DNA of 64,000 bases from Pisolithus tinctorius. Lineage: Eukaryota; Basidiomycota; Agaricomycetes; Boletales; Pisolithaceae. The notes beneath the pieces are model-generated. The model did not search any database, had not been told where the DNA came from, and saw nothing but the letters and a program-made list of their open reading frames with translations. The translations under genes and the position numbers were made by a program. Position 1 is the first letter of the stretch. Each line of letters starts with the position of its first letter. Location of the stretch: positions 1,922,001 through 1,986,000 of the forward strand of contig JANFAH010000002.1 in NCBI GenBank assembly GCA_024663395.1, written 5' to 3'. Positions 11,089-23,700 of the stretch are shown piece after piece.

Positions 11089-12334
11089 CATATTGGCGGT
11101 ATTCCAAATTAGGAATGTCAGCGAAGCGCAGGTGGGTGTGAACGAGGCTGTAAGAAAAACTATTACCGGTGATGCACTCCATGTGTATGCCATAAATATA
11201 ATAGGTGTAAGTTATGCTACATCTCTCGCTTTTTTGCAGGATCGCGATAGCTTCCTGTTGATCATAGGATCTTCCAGACAGGCCAAGCAGTTCCAGGGTT
11301 ATCTGCATATTTGTGGGAAGGCCCACCCTTGAGGTCTCGTCGTTGTATCTCGCGTGTTGCTATGCCGTTTCTCTCGCCTTTCGGGTCCTTTGTTTCCCTC
11401 ACTCCGACATCGTTGGGGACGCCTCATTCATCCAAATCCGTGCGGTTGTTATAGAGATACGACCGTTTTTGTGTTAGGAATGCTGTGTGTTGCTTTTGTG
11501 TATACCTCGTGACTGGGTGGTCAGGTTAGTGCGGTTCCCTTTTTTCTGCACTCTTAGAGGTGTTCCCTACGATCTCCCAGTGTTTTTTGTTGATCCCCCC
11601 AGCCGTTGTCGTTCAGGCGACTCTCCTGTCCCCACCTTTGAGGACTTGAGATCGTATCTCACGCGTTTCTCCGCCGTTCCTCTCGCTTTTTTGGAAGTTT
11701 CTTCCCCTCGCTTTGCCCTTCCTGGGGATACATTTTTCATCCGTTTCCGCGCAGCCACCGTCGATATATGCCTGTTTTTGTATTCAGGGGGTGGTGAGGC
11801 AACTTTGGGTATAGTTCTGGCCTGGGTGGTCGAGGTGGCGCGGTTCCTGTTTCTGGTGTACGTCTGCGGGTTCCCTACCATCTGCCATAATTTGGTGTTG
11901 ATCCCCCCAGCTGTTGTCACTGGAGGGTCTCCCCTCTCCCTCCCCCAGGCGATACCTCACCGGTGCGCACGCTATAGCTCGCCCGTTTCGCTGTCCTACT
12001 TCTCGCTTTTTCAGATTATGGTACTACTCGACGAGACCTTCCGAATGGTATATATTTTATGTGTTTTATTTCTGTTGCTTTGCTTTCTGACTTAGGATTA
12101 CTGCATTTTTGCCTCGTAGTACTCATTTTTGCATGCTTAGTCAGCACCCAGCAATACATGTGCATACAACTTTTTATTATACAAAAACAATAGATGGGTT
12201 TCAGCTTAGCCAGAGGCGAGTCTGTGAATTCTTTACCTAGGGCTACGAAATCTACTACATACTTTTCATTGGCTGCTGATACTATTCCATTTGACCCATA
12301 CATACAAAGCTGTCATTAGGTTGATGAGTTTTTT

Positions 12335-12580
12335 TTTCAATTCGATGATGGCCAAAAAAAAAAAGTACTTTGATAAATGCATTTTTTTTTTTCATTATGA
12401 CGATGGCAAAAAAAAAAAAAGTACTTCGACAAACGTGTTTTTTCATTTTTCATTACGATGATGGCAAAAAAAAAAAAGTACTTGGAGTGATCGAGGTCCG
12501 CCGTCAGCCATTTCCATTTTGAGTTGGGCATTTTGCCGTTGGACTTTCCTTATTCGAGCATGATTGTCCGGCTTTCCATA
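12335..12580 (-). repeat. Right terminal inverted repeat
   Basis: Inverted match to 10736-10952 with three A-tract/GTAC subrepeats instead of two. Confidence 0.85.
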
Positions 12581-12586
12581 AAGCAC

Positions 12587-13640
12587 TTTATGTTGCCAAG
12601 TGTACGTAGATATGTTTGGAAGTCTACATCATTCTTTTTTGCCAGTCACAGATGATGTCGAGTTTCTCACTCATTGACGCTATTGGTGGATAACTATATC
12701 GTTCTCCTTGTACCTCCGTTACTGTGTGTTGTGTTATGACGCTGCATCTGTAACATTCATCGAAGGGACAGGGAATGACGGAATCGTGGTCAGGACCAGT
12801 CAGCGACGGGTTTAAACAAGTTTAAACCATCTATTCGCTTCCTGATGTTAAACAAACAAAAATAAAAAAAAGCCAATTGCGTGACTTTTGCAGAAAATTA
12901 GCAGGTGGCTGTGCCCACAGCTACTGACTAAGCAGGGCACGTGCACGGGGGAGCGGGCGAGTCAGGGCTACACGCACTCCTCGCCCATTCCTCGGGTATC
13001 GTTTCGATGCCACTGTACATAACCCATGTAATAACGGGTATTTTGCCAAGAAACGGGCCCAAATTCGCTAGGCCAGTGATGACTTGTGGCGCGGAGTGCG
13101 GTCACATGAATTTGCAGGTGGCGATGCCGTGGGAATTTCCTGAAGGAGCAATCCCGCCACTAGGCGGGAGGGGCGGGGGAGGGGGTCGAGCGTTCGAGCA
13201 GGCCCTGTGGGGCATCACGGCCTTGTGGATCAGGCGGGATGACTGGGGAGGGTGCCGATGAACTGTGTTCACGTCCTGCCTACGTTTATCTATTTTATCT
13301 GCCCTCCTAGCTAGTGCAAAGTGGTGCAAGGCATCTATGCAGACAAGACGTCATAAGTGTCACCGCAAAAATGCGCCGTGGTGTTCCGCAATAGATTTTA
13401 TAGCTTTCAACGTCAAGTAGGAGTACCGTTCCACGAACTCGCCAACAGGGCTTGCACGACAGACCAACAACGGTCCTCTAGGGTACACTGACCCCACACT
13501 AAGATCACTGCACACCGTAATGCGCTCCAACGTATACTCTTGCCATATAAACTTGTAAGTCATAGCAGCATCATCGCTGACACCAGCGATGTCTATGCAC
13601 AATTGACGCACGCGACTGTCCATGACACATTACAAAATAC
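12587..13640. other. No supported gene
   Basis: Apart from a possible coding relic on the minus strand at 13360-13623 (87 codons, compositionally protein-like, unrecognised), I see only low-complexity G-rich DNA near 13150-13190. Confidence 0.4.
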
Positions 13641-13649
13641 GCCTGCAAG

Positions 13650-14360
13650 TTCTTTGCACGACGTTCTGAGGTGAGATGAACAAACCCCAACATTCCAATC
13701 TCCCCAACCCTTCCCCTGCACGTGACCGGACCTAATGGTCCCGTTAAGTCCGGTATGATCGTGGACGACAAAGAGTTTACAGACCTGGGCCTAACGGCGT
13801 CCAGGAATAGAAATGGCGCGAAGGTGCCCCTCCACCTCCACAGGAGACATTTCGAGTGCCGCAATGAGAGATTGTAGGGCTCGACCATTCCAGTAGAAGG
13901 CGGATTGGTGGTAGATTCTGTAGGAGGTGCAATGATTGAGTATAAGTCAGCGAAAGGATTTGCGGTAGTGTTCGGAAGCAGCGTCCGTTTGGTTGGCTTG
14001 TCCTGTGCATTGAAGAAGGGGTTATTTGCCACCCTCTTCTCGGAACGGCCGCGGTGTCCGCAGAAGGATTCTGTTTACCATCTGCATGTTCCACATGATC
14101 TGTGTGCCAGGGCTTCCGCACTTTGCCGGTGGTGCAGATCTGACCCTGTCGCTACAGGGTTCACCTTTTCCTTGCAATCGTAGTGGGCGACATATTTCCT
14201 GATAGTCTTGACCCCCTCGACAAGAAAGAGTCTCCCAGACAGTTTCCCCATCCCATGAGAAAGACTCTACATGGCCCACGAATGTCCGTGCTGGAGGCGG
14301 TTTCATGATCTCGACATAAAACAACACATGGCGGGGGTGGTGCAACATGGCAACGAGAGA
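13650..14360 (-). pseudogene. Decayed gene copy, left arm of inverted repeat
   Basis: Minus-strand peptides such as NPFADLYSI, HSKCLLWRW and EIMKPPPARTFVGHV match plus-strand peptides NPFADLYSI, HSKRLLWRW and EIMKPPLARTFMCHV at 18480-18950. Frames are broken in both copies. The family is not recognised. With 10240-10729 this forms one arm of a larger inverted repeat, split by the TIR element and other sequence. Confidence 0.55.
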
Positions 14361-14487
14361 AGGTGATCTGTGGAAGGAGCGACGAGTATATTGAAAGGAT
14401 CCCCAACACAGAAGGGAGAGAATCTCTACTCAGAAGAGTCGAAAAGAAGGCCAACGCTGGGTCTCTGTTACATAACACTTCACTGCG

Positions 14488-14847
14488 ATGATGGCCTCCT
14501 CGAGTGCACCACCGTACTACGTGCTTGCATCTCACAACACACTCCAGTCCAGCACATCCGCACAACCCTCAAGCATACTTGACCACGTCGACATACAATA
14601 TCGCCACGCCGACGACTCTCCGCTGTCATTACTTCCTAGCCACCCAGATGAGCATGTGTTCGTCCTCTATCACGACCCAGACAACCCCACGGCTCCGACC
14701 ATCAAGAGCACCTCAAGTCAGTTTGCTCTTTCAGGAATCAAGGTCTCGTCAGCGCCAGGGGCCACTATGGACGAGGACAAGAACCCTAACATGTCTGTCC
14801 TGCAAGTGATGTCCATCAGTGCGGATGATAGCCAGTATGCCAGATAA
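14488..14847 (+). CDS. Small conserved-type hypothetical protein (119 aa)
   Basis: The frame starts with two consecutive ATGs at 14488 and runs 119 codons. The N-terminal half is Ser/His-rich; the core (YRHADDSPLSLLP, DEHVFVLYHD, SQFALSGIKV, then an acidic segment) has the compact, non-repetitive look of a small basidiomycete protein that I recall from other genomes without a known function. No signal peptide or membrane segment. It stands alone between the arms of the inverted repeat, upstream of and converging with the 15812-17272 gene. A further exon after 14847 is possible. No function is claimed. Confidence 0.55.
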   Translation: MMASSSAPPYYVLASHNTLQSSTSAQPSSILDHVDIQYRHADDSPLSLLPSHPDEHVFVLYHDPDNPTAPTIKSTSSQFALSGIKVSSAPGATMDEDKNPNMSVLQVMSISADDSQYAR

Positions 14848-15811
14848 GTTATTATGGAGGATCCGATAGCGCACTGAGTCGAATGACCCGCTGCCACAGT
14901 GTCAATTTAGAATCGTCACAGGCATATCCACAGAACACCCAGGCATTGGTGACACGTTTCAAGCAAAGGTACGCTGGCCCACACTCAATGCGATGTGATC
15001 AAGCTCAGTCCCCACCTAGGAACCATGCCATTCGCAGTATCTTGGAGTACACGGGGTAGATGAGCCAAAATTCTGTACCGATGGCTCGATGGCTCTCCAC
15101 ACCACCCCAAACGATGCTGATGCCATTAATTTGCAAATGATTCGCATCACACCAGTCTGCATGGATGTATCGTTGCTGAGTAATGTCATTGCCTTGTGAC
15201 GTATAGACCACCCCATTGTGCTATTGACCCATCAACGTTATCAACTCCCTTGCGTGGCAGGGCTCATAGACAACGTGAGTGCTCAAGGTTTGATGTGTGA
15301 TGGCTTCGTAGGTTCTGCGCCAAAAATGGAGCCGACAAGTCGGATTCGAAGATGGCATGCGTCGGTGACACTACATATTGCATCAAAATGACAAGTCTAG
15401 ATTTGCACCTCGGAATTGACAATGGCACAATACAGCACAACGATACGAAGTCTCCAGATCACTGGTTTTCGTTGGCAGTCGGACCGGTGGGGTTCCCCCG
15501 TACGGCTCCGTACCTGGACAACTCAATACCAGGGTTGCCGAGAAAGTGCCAACACCATATTGGTCGCTTTCTGTCACTTCCACGGGTACAAATGCCAGCA
15601 GCTCTATTTTTTTTTTTTTTTTTCATTGGGCCACCGATGGAGACATAAGGATCGGAGTAGTGATACCGAGAGACCCCCCATTATTAACAGTGAGGCGACG
15701 CCGTGCCTACATGTCGCTGGAAAAGACTAGATTATTTAAATCAACGAGCATGGGGATAGCAGATACAGTGAATACCGGGCCGAGCTGGACTACCTCAGTG
15801 AGAAAAGAAAA
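14848..15811. other. Intergenic, no gene supported
   Basis: Short open frames are inconsistent with each other. There is a poly-T tract of about 18 at 15606-15623. Confidence 0.4.
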
Positions 15812-17272
15812 CTAAGATCCCTGATTCCGCCTCCAAGATGAAAAGCTAAGAGCCCCAATAACCCCAACGACCAGTAATGCTGTCCCCGCGCCTACCAGGC
15901 TAGGGACATACAGATACCAGGCGTTGTCGATATCATCCTTACCCTTGACATTGTCAATGAAGATCAACTCATCCTTCGTCCGCTCCTGCCTTCTTCGCCG
16001 GACAACTCTCTCCTGCTCCGAGTACATGGAGCCTTCGCCAGAATAGGCGCTCTCGGGCGCAGAGTGGTGGTGGATTTCCAATGAGGGCATCTCGAGTTCA
16101 GTGTGACCACTTCTTTCGTCCGAGATCACCGGTATGTCGAGATCGGGATTCATCGCCCGAGCACGGTCGAAATAGCGACCCGCAGCATCTCTATCCCGCT
16201 TCCACGCCTCCGCGCCATTTTCAGGTTGTGGATGCGGAGGAACACGAATTGAAGACAAGGTCGCATACGAAGCAGAGAGCACGACGGAAGCGGCACCCTC
16301 GAGATGCAGAAGCCCAGCTTCCAGGTACAACTGCCCAAGTCCAGCGGCTCCGCCAATACATTGCACGTAATAAGACAGAGTCCCCCGTGTGTTTTCCTCA
16401 GCCTCTTTCACAAGGCTTAAAGATGTGTGCGGTGGGAGGTAGTGTGTGACCAATTTCATAGTGGCAGATGGGAGGTGTGCTTGGTGCCATGCTCGCCTGA
16501 AGGAAAAATACATCAGCCCACGAGTGACGAATTCAGAAAAGAACACGTACACGAAGCATTCAAATGCTTCCTCTTTATCCTTCCTGATATCGAGAAGCTC
16601 AATGGCAAAAAGGACAAGACTAGTGGGATCCATGTTATATTTCACCTCAAGATCAGGGTCATACAGCATGGGGATCGGTGGAGATGGGAAAAGTTCCTGA
16701 GGTACGGCACCGACGATGAGCGACGGCCAAATGACAGACTGGTCCTTTTCCAGATGCAAAGTTAACAATCTTCCTGAAGACGAGTGAAATGACTCTAGCG
16801 AAGAGAACGATGAGAGGGCATGGGGTTGCATGACAGGCGACACATGTCCAGATACAGCTGGGGCCGCCACCCGCCGATGATATCCGGGCTGCTCTTCTGC
16901 AGACGATGTGGGCGAGGACAGCGCGGGGGAAGGTGTTACGGGCTCTTCGGCGTCTGACGCCTGCGCGCTCTCCAGTGATGCAGCGAAGCTGCTCGATATC
17001 TCCGGGTCAGATACAAAGGCATAAGACGATTGGGTAGATGCGGTTGATAAAGTCGAAGTAGTGCGTTCCCGGGTGGAAGGCCGTGAAGTCCGCGGTTCGA
17101 GCTGCCATGCTGAGTTGGCGACGTCGACATTGCCGTAGAGGCGTCCCTGAGTTCATGCATATTGGTATTGAGAAGGATAGGGAGAACATAGTGGACATTC
17201 AATAATACATACCTTCACTACGGGTTGTTGACCCTTGACTCCAGCCAACAAGTAACTCCGTTCTATCACAAC
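15812..17272 (-). CDS. Spliced gene for a C-terminally membrane-anchored protein
   Basis: Exons 17272-17213 and 17146-15812 are joined across a 66-bp intron (17147-17212, donor GTATGT, acceptor CTCAG) to give a continuous frame, for example VVIERSYLLAGVKGQQPVVK then GRLYGNVDVANSAWQLEP. The 5' end is preceded by another acceptor (CCAACAG, just above 17272), so at least one upstream exon is unresolved. A Ser/Thr-rich linker follows, then a folded region (about 16720-16160) rich in aromatic and Leu residues with a TPR/Sel1-like feel (GLGQLYLEAGLLHLEGAASV). The protein ends with one hydrophobic segment (GAGTALLVVGVIGALSF) and a basic tail, SSWRRNQGS, typical of a tail-anchored or single-pass protein. 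It looks like an ordinary conserved host gene with no transposon features. Function unknown. Confidence 0.7.
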
Positions 17273-18389
17273 CTGTTGGAAACTCTATATGGGCACTCCT
17301 ATACGGGGGAGGCGGGTATAACTCATGGCGACATCTTCTTCTGAGGTCTCGAGCGGAACTACAGTAGCAACAGCACAGTTGCCTATGCGCGAACCTGAGC
17401 ACGCCGGATATTTTGCTGACAAATCGACCCCCGTCGGATCTCTCCCAACTAGAGCTGCTCTCGTCCTGTTAAGTTTTGACTGGGGCTGAACGATCGTCTG
17501 GGTGGACGAACGTTGTCCAAGGACAAAATGTGGACTCCGTCTCCATACTAAACAACGTACGTTTGCGCCTCTCCTGCTTCTATGAGATTCCGATGTTGGA
17601 GAGAGTCATCCAACAACAGGTCAAACTCGCAAAAAACGATCAAGATTAAAGCCTTGAACGAGTTGCTTCGTATATGTGCGGTACCGACAACTCTCGTGAA
17701 AGGCGCAGGGAAGACGGTGTGTGGCGATCTTTAAACGAGATGCCTCCAGTGATTGGAGTCAAGTGCCCTCGCTACCATGGTTCCCAGGTCTATCGGTGCG
17801 TGGTTGGACGTACGGTGGGTTCTCGCCATGGAGTAGATTGGCACTGTTGCAGGTGGGAAGCGGCTTCGTCAGGGTCTGCTGTCTTCACAGCACTCGAATC
17901 AACAGATGCAGCGCTCCTCCCGGTCTCTAGGCTCTGATTCTGTCGTTTCCCTATTCCAATCGGCATCTACTCTCGCCCAGAGCTTCCGGCCTACCACTCG
18001 TCGCGGCCTCAGATAGCTCCGAGCCAACCTCAACCACTGCCGTATCCGACTCACCTACAACTGCCACCTCCGCCTCTTCCTCAGCCAGTCAGATTTCCTT
18101 ACTGACGGTCATTGGAACGTTTATGTTTCCTGTTCTTCCCGTCCTACTGTTCTAAGCACCAAAACCCAAATCAACACTCTCCATCTCCCTGCCATGTAAC
18201 ACCGCAAATGATGCCTCACGTCACGACTCACATCTCGAGCATTGGGGTCGCTTACCAGACGACGACGACGACGATAGCTGGGAAAGGAAATTATCCATGA
18301 GACAACGCGTCCCTTCAACTCCTACTAAGAACTGGCAGCGATATTCAGTCGTTTTCCGAGTACTAACTCTAGGAAGAGATCATCCGAGA
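17273..18389. other. Region with possible gene fragments, none assigned
   Basis: A plus-strand frame from ATG at 17326 (starting MATSSSEVSSGT, about 50 codons) and an ATG-less frame at about 17517-17649 read like coding sequence but cannot be joined or recognised. The first exon of the minus-strand gene should also lie here. Confidence 0.3.
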
Positions 18390-19400
18390 ATTTTCATATT
18401 CGTGAACTCGTTGCAACCGTTCGAGAGATACTGTCCGACTTGGCCCCTGAGATGGCTTCGCAGGCTGCGGTCGCTGAGGCGGATATCGAGATCATGAAAC
18501 CACCGCTAGCACGGACATTCATGTGCCATGTAGTGGCTATTTCATGGGACGGGGAAGCTGTCTGCATTGATTCATTCCTGCGGAGAGGGCCACGATTATC
18601 AGGAGGTATGTCCCCCAACGTGATGTCCGATGAATAGATGACCCCTGCAGCGATCTGCATCGCTGGGGATGCGAGGAAGTCCTCTGGAAGATGCGGGTGG
18701 TAATCAGAATGCTTTCGCGGATGCCGTGGCTGTTCTGCTGAAGAGAGCGGCAAGTAACCCTCTCAATGCACACGAAAAGCCAATTATACGGCCGCTACTT
18801 CCGAACATTACTGCAAATCCTTTCGCTGACTTATACTCTATCACTGCACCTCCCATAGAATGTACCACCAATCCGCTCCTCACCGGCAATGCTCGAGCCC
18901 TACAATCTCGGCACTCGAAACGTCTGCTGTGGAGGTGGAGGAATGTCTGCGCGTTATTTCCGTGCAATCGTCTGGTTATTCCCAAGGTTCGTATCAAGCG
19001 AGCGAAACCGGCGAGGATGCATTCAGTGTAGTGGCTTTCCTCTACCCTCCGGCTCAGATTCCGCACTCGTAGCTGTGCTCTCGTGGCGCTCAAGACTGTC
19101 CAATGGCATCCTTAGCCATACTTGCGCACGTTCGTTATTTCCGAGTACGTATGTTATTTCGTTTTTATATGCCATCTCCTGTTTCCATATCGTGTCGCGT
19201 ACAGGCCGGGCGTGCACGCCTATCTGGTATTGACGCCCACTTGGTCAGTCCTTTCATGTGTTGCTTCGTGTATCTTTTCCTCGCACTTGGATCGATAATG
19301 GAATGTGCGTTTGCCTTCTGCAAGTATATCCTTCCACTTGCTTTTTTCCACCCTTCGTTCCGTCTTATGTACTACCGGAGTGTATGCAAACATATATCTG
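18390..19400 (+). pseudogene. Decayed gene copy, right arm of inverted repeat
   Basis: The plus-strand reading RELVATVREILSDLAPEM then EIMKPPLARTF (from about 18400) and NPFADLYSI (about 18820) mirror the minus-strand relics at 13650-14360. The stretch from about 18950 to 19400 mirrors 10729-10240, including a shared SERNRRGC peptide. Frames are interrupted. The two arms enclose the genes at 14488-17272. Confidence 0.6.
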
Positions 19401-20279
19401 GTGAATCGGGTACCACATTGTACGGCCTCTGAATGATTGCACACGATCACAGGGTGGGAAGAGCGGCGTACATTGGAAACCATGCTGTGACGAGCAATGT
19501 AACAAGTATATACAGTATACCAACACCGAGGAACTGCGGCACACCTAACGATCTGCCGGCCATCCCCTGATACGTGGACCTCTTCTAACTGTGCGCAGCC
19601 CCTGGTGTCACCCTGTTGTACCCATCTCTGCATACACCACAAAAGGCCAACTCCCCGGTCGCTGAGATGTACTTGTTGGGCGACGATAGGAACTTATTTC
19701 CTAACTCACTTCCTCTGCGTTCGAGGCGTGTGTGGTACGACTTTGGGGCAGTCGTAGAAAGCCTCCTCGAGTGGGACAAATGCGACTTCATGCACAGTAG
19801 ATCTGAGTGCAACCTGGGAGACACGGCGCCATCCCATTCATTTCATATGTGGCGCGGGGTAGGTTGTGAACTCTATCAGTCCGACGGACTGGGCAACTGA
19901 CGTTATACCAGCAGCTATGAGCATGCTCTTGCCATTCAGAAGAAAGGCAGCGGTTGCTCCGCAGACGTGAATTTCGCTAACAAGGGTCCCCACCAGCGAC
20001 GAAGTTAGCGAGTGACCAAGATCAGCTATGGGTTGGCATATGCAGTACCTGGAGGTCCACCAACGAGACCAGTTTCGAGAAGGGGGCATAGCCAGTTTCC
20101 CTTACGAACGGCAGCCTCGCATCTCAGGATCAGGCGGACATAGAGTATCGCACTGGCAGAGTATCGCCGTTGCGTTGGTCACAGAGGGGGACTGACCAAG
20201 AAGCTCGAGTACTTGGGGAGCATCAGACACGCGGGAACGTATACGGGCAGCGTCTAAGGTAGAGGTGAACCCTGTGCTT
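19401..20279. other. No supported gene
   Basis: Open frames at 19616-19900 (+) and 19838-20089 (-) conflict and match nothing I recognise. Confidence 0.4.
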
Positions 20280-20751
20280 TTCGTACGCTGCAGCCACGTG
20301 CCCTCTCTCCCACAAACGTCCACCAACCGTTGTTCTGCTGGTGAGCGCCTCCTCGGTTCTTCAAGCTGTGTGACTCACTCAAGCAGCAAAGCCCAATTTC
20401 CTCTCGCCTTTCCAACCAACTTACGCATTTCGCATCTATTGGTGAGTTCCTATCAGACCATCTTTGCGTTATATGCATCGAACCGCGTATAACCTTATGC
20501 ACAGTTTGAGCTTCGAACCGACACCCAAGGTTGCCTGCTCGAGACTTCGTGTCTTCACCGTGGGTTCTTTTGTGCTGCTTGGTTAGCCACGCTGATTTGA
20601 GCAGCGTTCAGCTGACACTCAACATTGCTCACCGAGCTTCTTTCAGAGGGTATGACTTTACTGTCCCTGTCTCGTTGCAAGTGAACACCGAACCTAGCGC
20701 GAAGGCAGAACCATTTCCGTCGTGCATATCATCCTGATGTAACGACAATCA
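20280..20751 (+). promoter_or_regulatory. Duplicated 5' region of TPR-HET gene 2
   Basis: Copy of 5020-5512 with a predicted 63-bp 5'-UTR intron at 20442-20504 (GTGAGT to TGCACAG). Homology starts at about 20270. Confidence 0.6.
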
Positions 20752-23700
20752 ATGGCTTCAACAGACGACGTTTCCCGCAAACGAGAAAACCTGGCATGTT
20801 GTCCTCCAGGGGATGATGGCCGGTATGATGCCCTCTTCGACCTGGCGTACGCACTTCACCAGAGATACGAAAAAGAGCGTAAAATCGACGACCTGAACGA
20901 GGCAATCAATTTACATCGCGCCGCTTTGGAACTCCGACCAGTCGAAGACGAGACGGGTGATCGGTCCACGTCACTCCACAACCTCGCTCTCTGTCTTTCA
21001 AAGAGATATAACAAACAGGGGGCAGTCGACGACTTAGAAGAAGCCATCTCGCTTGGACGTGCAGCACTAGAGCTCCGTCCACCGGGGCGTCCTGGTCGTG
21101 GTATCGCTCTCCACAATCTCGGTGTCTACCTAAACAACAGGTTCAACAACCAGGCTGCAATCTGCGACTTGGATGAAGCCATCTCGTTCGGACGTGCAGC
21201 ACTAGAGCTCCATCCACCAGGGCATTCTGAGCGTGATTTCACTCTCCACCAGCTCGCCACCTACCTCAACAAGAGGTTCAACAAACAGGCTACCATCGGT
21301 GACCTGAATGAAGCCATCTCGCTCTCATGTGCAGAACTAGAGCTCCGTCGACCAGGGCATCCCAACCGTGATTTCACTCTCCACCAGCTCGCCTTCTACC
21401 TCAGCGCCAGGTTCAAAAAACAGGCTGCAATCGGTGACCTGGATGAAGCCATCTCGCTCTCACGTGCAGAACTAGAGCTCTGTCCACCAGGGCATCCCGA
21501 TCATGATTCCACTCTCCACAATCTCACCTCCTACCTCAACAAGAGGTTCGAAAAACAGGCTGCAATCTGCAACGTGGATGAAGCCATCTTGCTCTCATGT
21601 GCAGAACTAGAGCTCTGTCCACCAGGGCATCCCAAACGTGATTCCACTCTCCACGATCTCGCCTTCTACCTCAACGCCAGGTTCGAAAAACAGGCTGCAA
21701 TCTGTGACGTGGATGAAGCCATCTCGCTCTCACGTGCAGAACTAGAGCTCCGTCGACCAGGGCATCCCAACCGTGATTTCACTCTCCACCAGCTCGCCTT
21801 CTACCTCAGTGCCAGGTTCGAAAAACAGGCTGCAATCGGTGGCCTGGATGAAGCCATCTCGCTCTCACGTGCAGAACTAGAGCTCCGTCGACCAGGGCAT
21901 CCCAATTGTCATTCCACTCTCCACAATCTCGCCTTCTACCTCAACGCCAGGTTCGAAAAACAGGCTGCCATCGGCGACTTGGAGGAAGCCATCTCTCTCT
22001 CACATGCAGAGCTAGAGCTCTGTCCACCAGGGCATCCCGATCATGATTCCACTCTCCACACTCTCGCCTCCTACCTCAACAAGAGGTTCGACAAACAGGC
22101 TGCAATCTGTGACTTGGAGGAAGCCATCTTGCTCAGACGTGCAGCACTAGAGCTCCATCCGCTAGGGCATCCTGATCGCGGCAAATATCTTTACGAACTC
22201 GCTCGCGACCTCTGGACAAAGTTTCAGAAACAAGTTGACATGCCTGGGTTGCACGGTGCGAATTCTCTTCATCAAGCTGCATCGGTGGTCCGTCCAACAA
22301 GCACGGCTGATCTCGCATCCTCGCTTCTCAAGTTCTCACTCCACCTCTGGGACAGGTTCCAGAAGGAGGCTGCGATGACTGACTTGGACAGTACTATTTG
22401 TGGTGTAGCGTGTGCTTTGGAACTTTGGTTACCACGAGACTCCCATCACGAGGGAGCCTGGTTCCAGAGGCCAGCCCAGGGCACTAACTCAGATGAACCT
22501 GCTGTACTTCGTCGAGAGACCGACAATCTAGGCGCTCTGGTCAATTACTTTGTGAGGCATAGGTCTGGTAGTCAACACCCAATTGTCGGTCTGAACGAGG
22601 CCATAACACTGTGTCAATATGTACTGCAATCCCGCCCAACTGACCATCCTGGTCATGCTTCGTCCCTGCATGACCTGGCACAGTGTCTAGCACACCGGTT
22701 TCGTCAACAACCCGCAGCAGCGGATCTCGATGAGGCTATTGCTCTTGAGCAAGAAGCCCTGGAGTTACTCCCACCCGAAGACCCGGGTTACGAGGCATCT
22801 CGACGCTGTCTTACGGCCTGCCTCCAAATGAAATCCAACCCACAAGCTGCTATGGTGTCCTCGGATGCCTCAAGTATTACCCTCTTTGACGTGAAGCAAG
22901 TCATCCGTAACGTTGCATTTGAAACCCTCAAAACTACCCCGACCAGGCTGCTGTACACACCTACTGGTATCTTGTGCAGCCGTGACATGCAGGTATCACA
23001 TTTTATGAACAGCCAACGGTGCAAACGGCTGGTGTCACTATGCACAACACGCAGCCGGGACCAGCAAATGGACCTCATCCGTACCGATGTCCCGAAACAC
23101 TTCCAGTACGCCACGCTTTCGCACCGCTGGGATGAAGATGCAGAGCCATCTTTGCGTGACATCGAGGGCCGCCCAATATATGGCATGTCAGCCAAGGGGG
23201 GCTTTGGAAAGCTCCAAGCCTTCTGTCGTGTTGCTTTGGAGTGGGGTTACTTATGGGCATGGAGCGACACGTGCTGCATCGACAAACACAGCAGTGCCGA
23301 GGTGCAAGAAACGATTGGATCAATGTTCGCGTGGTATCGACAGTCCGCCTTGACCATCATATACCTTGCTGATGTTTCTGATACCGGCTCGTTTGAGTGC
23401 AGCGAATGGTTCAAGCGTGGGTGGACCCTCCAAGAACTACTGGCTCCCAAACGCATACTATTCTACACCCAAAACTGGTCACTTTACAAGAACCTGGCGT
23501 CTTTGAACCATAAAACCGATGTCGCTGTGCTGGAAGAATTAATGATGGCAACTGGGATAGAGTCCCGATTCCTGTCCGACTTTTATCCTGGCATGGATGA
23601 TGCGCGCTCGAGACTACAATGGTCGTCTTTGCGTCGAACCACGCGGCCTGAGGACATCGCCTACTCACTTTTCGGGATCTTCAATCTTCACCTTCCTGTT

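Larger units (their letters stand above)
10736..12580. mobile_element. Non-autonomous TIR transposon, 1845 bp
   Basis: Long terminal inverted repeats of roughly 215-250 bp begin TATGGAAAGCCGGACAATCA and end with the complement. They are flanked by AAGCAC on both sides (10730-10735 and 12581-12586), a 6-bp target duplication. The duplicated flank at about 25395-25402 has a single AAGCAC at the matching point, resembling an empty site. Each TIR carries about 57-bp tandem units containing AAGTAC plus a T or A tract and GCCATNGTCNTAATG, two on the left and three on the right. The interior has no transposase; a 202-codon open frame at 11487-12095 matches nothing I recognise and overlaps an internal imperfect repeat. 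The superfamily is not assigned. Confidence 0.85.

Noticed and set aside
11487..12095. 202-codon open frame inside the TIR element
   Set aside because: It spans two imperfect copies of the same DNA stretch, is hydrophobic and low in complexity, and shows no transposase motif.
10736..12580. Tc1/mariner assignment from TA at both ends
   Set aside because: The 6-bp AAGCAC duplication lies outside the TA, so TA is part of the terminal repeat rather than the target duplication.
19616..20089. Overlapping open frames on both strands upstream of TPR-HET gene 2
   Set aside because: They conflict, have no recognisable motif, and lie outside the duplicated 5' region.
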